From positions 6,600,428 to 6,664,427 of the forward strand of contig NC_085067.1 of NCBI RefSeq assembly GCF_963662255.1: 64,000 bases of DNA. The letters run 5' to 3'. The position numbers and the translations under genes were made by a program. The DNA comes from Cinclus cinclus. Taxonomy: Eukaryota; Chordata; Aves; Passeriformes; Cinclidae. This document shows positions 59,851 to 64,000 of this stretch, in pieces (position 1 is the first letter of the stretch; each line of letters starts with the position of its first letter). The notes below the pieces were generated by a model that did no database searches, was not told where the DNA came from, and worked only from the letters and a program-made list of their open reading frames with translations.

Positions 59851-62800
59851 TTAGCTAAATTAGAATAGTCCTACAAAAATTTTCTCTAAAAGGTTTCAAG
59901 TGGATCTGAGGGAAAACATAAACTTTTTATTTCCATCTTGCAGTGAACTGGTATAGTCAGGATTACACAGGGCTAGTAAATTCCACATGTGACAAGGATC
60001 AGCCCAGAATATTCCTATCAACCAGACACACAGTAATTGTGTCTACCCTATGGTTGGGATATTTGGAAGAAAATCCAAGAATCCTGGCTCCAAAGTTGTT
60101 TGTTGTAGGTAGATCATGGGGTTGAGGGATGTGGAAACTCTGCACTGACTCTCTCCCACACGTCAGTTTTACACACGGCTTTGGGGGAGACTGGATTTTC
60201 ATCCTGGAGTCCATTTTTTTGTGTCTGGTTTATCTGGGTTGCAGTTGAATTGTCCCCAGGATGTCCAGATGATAGAGCTGACTACGTGCCTCCCAAAATA
60301 TCCTCAAAACCTGGAGTACTGGGCAGGGGAGAGCAAGGACCTGCACATGGATGTGCAGGAACCAGCCTGCTGTGCTGCAGCAGAGCCTGTCCCTTGTCCC
60401 TTGGGCTGATGCCCTGCTCTCAGGTGGCACATCCCAGGATCCACAGTCCTTCATTAAGGAGTCACAATCCCCAGCCAATGGAGTGTACAGGGTCACCCCA
60501 TTGTATTGATCTGATCCCCAAAACAACCGGTTGGGGGAAAATCCTCCCTCGTCTCCCCCAGCCACATGGAAACTCCTTCATTAGAGACCATTATAAAGCT
60601 ACAGAAATATTCTCTTCCAGCAACATATTCCCCATAATATTGTTATGGGAAGTGCCTTAAAAGTGGCAATCAGTTCTTCTTTGAAGTCATTAACGAGCAA
60701 AAACAAGTGCAGGAGTCGGTGTGAGAGGGCTGGAAACAGGAGAAGATTTAAAGTGTATCTCTTACACGTGCTCCAGCAGAGAGGAGGGAAGAGATCCAAT
60801 TGCTTTCTTACCCTTGGAATTTCTCTGTTGGTTTTAATAGTCTGATACCCTAATGACAAACTCCACACACACTCTGGGGTATGTTCTCAGCTTAATCCAT
60901 GGGGATACATGTCTGTAATACTCATTAACGTCAAGGAGCGTTAGGAGGGACATAAATCTTTGCTCACTAAGATGTGAATCTAGACTCTGATGTTCACCAT
61001 ACAGCATCAGCTGCTGACTGAAGAATAAGAGGAATTCCAGCACCTAGAAAGTCTCCTTGAGAGTTCCTAGACTAAACAATCAATCCAGCCAAAAAAAATC
61101 AGGGATGAAATTTCTACTCCACACTTTTGGTTCAAAACACCAGCTGTGAAAGAGAGTGATGCATATCCAAGGGGCAGGCTCCGGCTCACACAGGAAGTCC
61201 ATAAAATCTCTGTGAATCCCCAGCCAGCTAGACAAGCTCTCTAGTTCCACCAGAAACCCTGAAAAATAGATAAGCAGTGCATTTCTTAGTTAATTGTTAG
61301 TGCCATACAGCCCAGCAAAGTATCACACTATGCACATACATAAAGAGGAATTTTGATGCCAAGAAATTAGAGCTACTCTATATAACAGACTTCTGATTTG
61401 TGATTTCTTTGGCACCAAGCCTAACACAAAATCACTGTGATTCCCAACTACAAATATTTTTGGAACCACCAGACTTGGTCCCATGTGTATGCTAAATGAA
61501 ATGAATGTTCAAAATCCATAATAAAACTCCAGAGAGGAGACTCTGATTAGAATATTAACATTAATCTTAGGAAGTCACTAGGAACCATTCAAGCTATAAT
61601 AATAAATTGCAGTAAAGAAGGAATATAAGGGGTTTTTTTTTGCTGTCTGTTCAGTAAGCAGGTGTTACTGTGAAGACTCTAATCTACACAGCACAGAAGT
61701 GAAGTGGCTGCCCTTAAATTTTCCAGTTGCGCAAAATAAATAAATGACATTACTTTAATATGTACAACAATCCCTCTTATAGGAGCTTAAGTGTAGCTCA
61801 GGGACTGGTGCAGATACTGAGATAACGTAGTGCAGCTCCCCAGGATAAGACTGGAAAGTTTTCATAAGCAATCCTTGTCTCAACAGCTCCAGAGGCAGAG
61901 CAGGAGCCTGAGTTCACTCTGTGTTTGTGGTGAGAACCATCCCCAGGACACTTGCTGGTGACAGAGTCCCTGGAATTCACCCTGGGAAGTCACAGATGTA
62001 AGCACATGATGCTGTCACGCTACTCCAGCAAAGGGCTGAGCTGTGCTGTTCTGACTTGCTACCTGTACTGAACTTTGATGTAATTTGGATCCAGGCTGAA
62101 GTGCTTAAATTTAAATCTCTGAAATGTTCCTTAGCAGCAGTGGTTTGATTTTCAAAATGAACAGTCAATTCCAAAAGCAGCTTCCTTCAACCTGCAGCAG
62201 TTAATCAGGACTTATCAGCTCTGTCACCCAGGCGATATGTATATAAATGTTCAGTGTTAAACATTTGTGTCTAGAAGCTTTCACCACCATCTCTAACATG
62301 GCAATAAAACTGAGGTTCTCAGGGTACAGTCTTGGCTTGCAAAATTCAGGAATAAGAATGATCAGGAGGTGGACCAAACCAAACCATACCAAACCTTTGA
62401 TTTGAATTTTTTTATGTTTTGGTGTTTTGAAATTTAAGTGGTGACAGAAAAAGTTACTCATTATCATTAGAAAATTGGACTCAAGTGGGACTAGCACATG
62501 ACTCATTGTATTTTCACAAATAGGTGAGAAATGAGGTTTACAGGAATTTCCTAATTCAGTAAAGTGCTGCTTTCCAGTTCAGGCACTGGCTCCCGGCGGC
62601 AAACATATTTCTTTTGTTCTGCAGAAGTAATTTTTTACACCTGGCTATTTTGTGGTGTTCACTGTATTTCTGATGCAACTTAGATTCCAGGAAGTCTGGG
62701 AGCTCCCAAAGCTAAGTCTGCTCTGCAGGATCTGTAGCTCAGCAGCAGCAGCAGCAAGGAGTTGGAATCTAATCCATGCTGAACTGGATCATTGATTGAA

Positions 62801-64000
62801 TGTTTTGGGATTCACTCAGAGCTTGTCAGGAAACAAACTCCAATCCGGAAATGCAAAGCAGAAAGACTCCTCAAGGAACTTTTTTGATCACACATTATCA
62901 AGCAATTCACAAAGAACTGACCAAACTCTGGCTTTAGTGTATTTGTGTGTCCCTGAGAAGAGTTTTCTGTGTGCAGCCTCACAGAGAAGCAAAATTGTCC
63001 TTCCAGGTATGACACTGCTCTATTAATAGTCTATGAAGTACTAGGAGCAAATGAAAGACACTTCAGATGACTCTTGAAAAATGAATCAGTATCTGCTCTG
63101 AAATTGGACCCCAAGTATGGAATAGGATGTGTCTGAGAGATTATTTTGGGGCCATATGGTTTCTTACTCTGCTCCACACTCCTTTTCAGGAAGTTAACCA
63201 GTCCCAGCACCCTGTACTCACTGGAGAAGGATATGGGCATCTCCTGGGAGCAGACTTTGTTGGGCTGTTAGGAATTTTGTTTTCTCCTAACAGACAACTG
63301 TTCTGCTAATGCCTCCTGACCTGTCTTTGTGGAAAACACTTGTGCAGGGAGAAGCCCTTGTGCACCAATTCTTGTCTTCATCCTTCAAATAAGTTGCTGG
63401 CTTTTCTCTTCACCACTCTGCTTTTATCTCCTGTCTGTCCTGTCTGACACATCTCTCCTGCTGGCTGCTGGTGGGACAAGCCTGTGATTTGTTCCAAGCA
63501 AACACATGTGCACAGTTTCCACCATTGTGTGGTCTCCTGTTCTGAACTTACCTGTGGGTGTTTACTTTGGTGCCATGACCTGGTATTTTGTAGCTCTGTA
63601 TCTTTTTTTCTCCTTCCTTGATATTTTGTTCCCCTCAGCCACCATAACTCTTCGTCAGAAGCTGCTGCATTTCTGCTTTGATCATATAGAACTCACTGTA
63701 TAGCCTCGGGTAACACAGTGTTGCTTAATACAGATGAAATAGCTACAAACCCTCTTAGAAGTGGGGTTTAAAAAGGGATACCAGTGAAATCAGATCCCTC
63801 TAGCTGGACAGCAGTCTGATAGCAGAACAAGGGCTGTGGTGGTATTTGGCAGCCAGACAGTCTTTATTGTTATTAGATGAAACAAAGCTTGTGATCTTTA
63901 GTCCTTGACCTTCACTGCAGCAGCACACTCTTAATCAGACCTTAATTTAACACCTAACATGGGCACAGAAAGGCCCAGCCATGGGCTGCTGGTTTAATTA
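59851..64000. other. Unique non-coding sequence
   Basis: Nothing recognised except a short (AGC)5 run at 62741-62755. Open frames up to 159 codons (60181-60660) have no known domain. Confidence 0.45.

Noticed and set aside
1..64000. tRNA genes, CRISPR arrays, bacterial-type operons or phage genes
   Set aside because: No cloverleaf with A and B boxes outside MIR remnants, no regularly spaced repeats, and no credible tandem coding frames; the repeats are vertebrate.

Overview
The window looks like non-coding DNA from a bird genome: intergenic, or one or more long introns. It is AT-leaning and almost free of CpG outside one island. Recognisable repeats are sparse: a CR1 LINE tail, decayed MIR-type SINEs, a 5S-rRNA-derived SINE and retroviral LTRs. 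That mix fits an avian genome better than a mammal, which would carry far more repeats, or a turtle or crocodile, which would carry far more CR1. The bird assignment is inference. I recognise no protein-coding exon, tRNA, functional rRNA or CRISPR array. Every open frame I examined lacks a recognisable domain, and many of the longer ones fall in simple or dispersed repeats or have no ATG start.

Layout. 0-10 kb: mostly unique sequence, with a polypyrimidine tract near 1.1 kb, homopolymer runs, and MIR remnants near 3.3 and 8.5 kb. 10.0-12.8 kb: the most structured block. A possible CR1 tail is followed by a 271-bp segment present twice in direct orientation with one mismatch. An 85-bp segment follows each copy, the second time inverted, giving an X-Y-X-inverted Y arrangement. 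A solo LTR on the minus strand comes next, and a second, opposite-strand solo LTR of the same family sits inside it with a clean 4-bp target duplication. 12.8-40 kb: unique sequence with scattered MIR remnants, a CR1 fragment at 22.2 kb, a TG-rich minisatellite at 25.3 kb, and a few AT-rich stretches that keep isolated CpGs and may be conserved elements. 40.4-41.2 kb: the only strong CpG island, a candidate promoter of unknown transcript and direction. 41-64 kb: unique sequence with more MIR remnants, an uninterrupted copy of the minus-strand LTR at 51.1-51.7 kb that acts as the empty site for the nested insertion, and a 5S-derived SINE at 57.3 kb.

There is no gene set to tie together. The biology readable here is repeat history (nested retroviral insertion, duplication with inversion) and a few candidate regulatory sites. 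Coordinates of decayed repeats are approximate because they come from pattern matching by eye.
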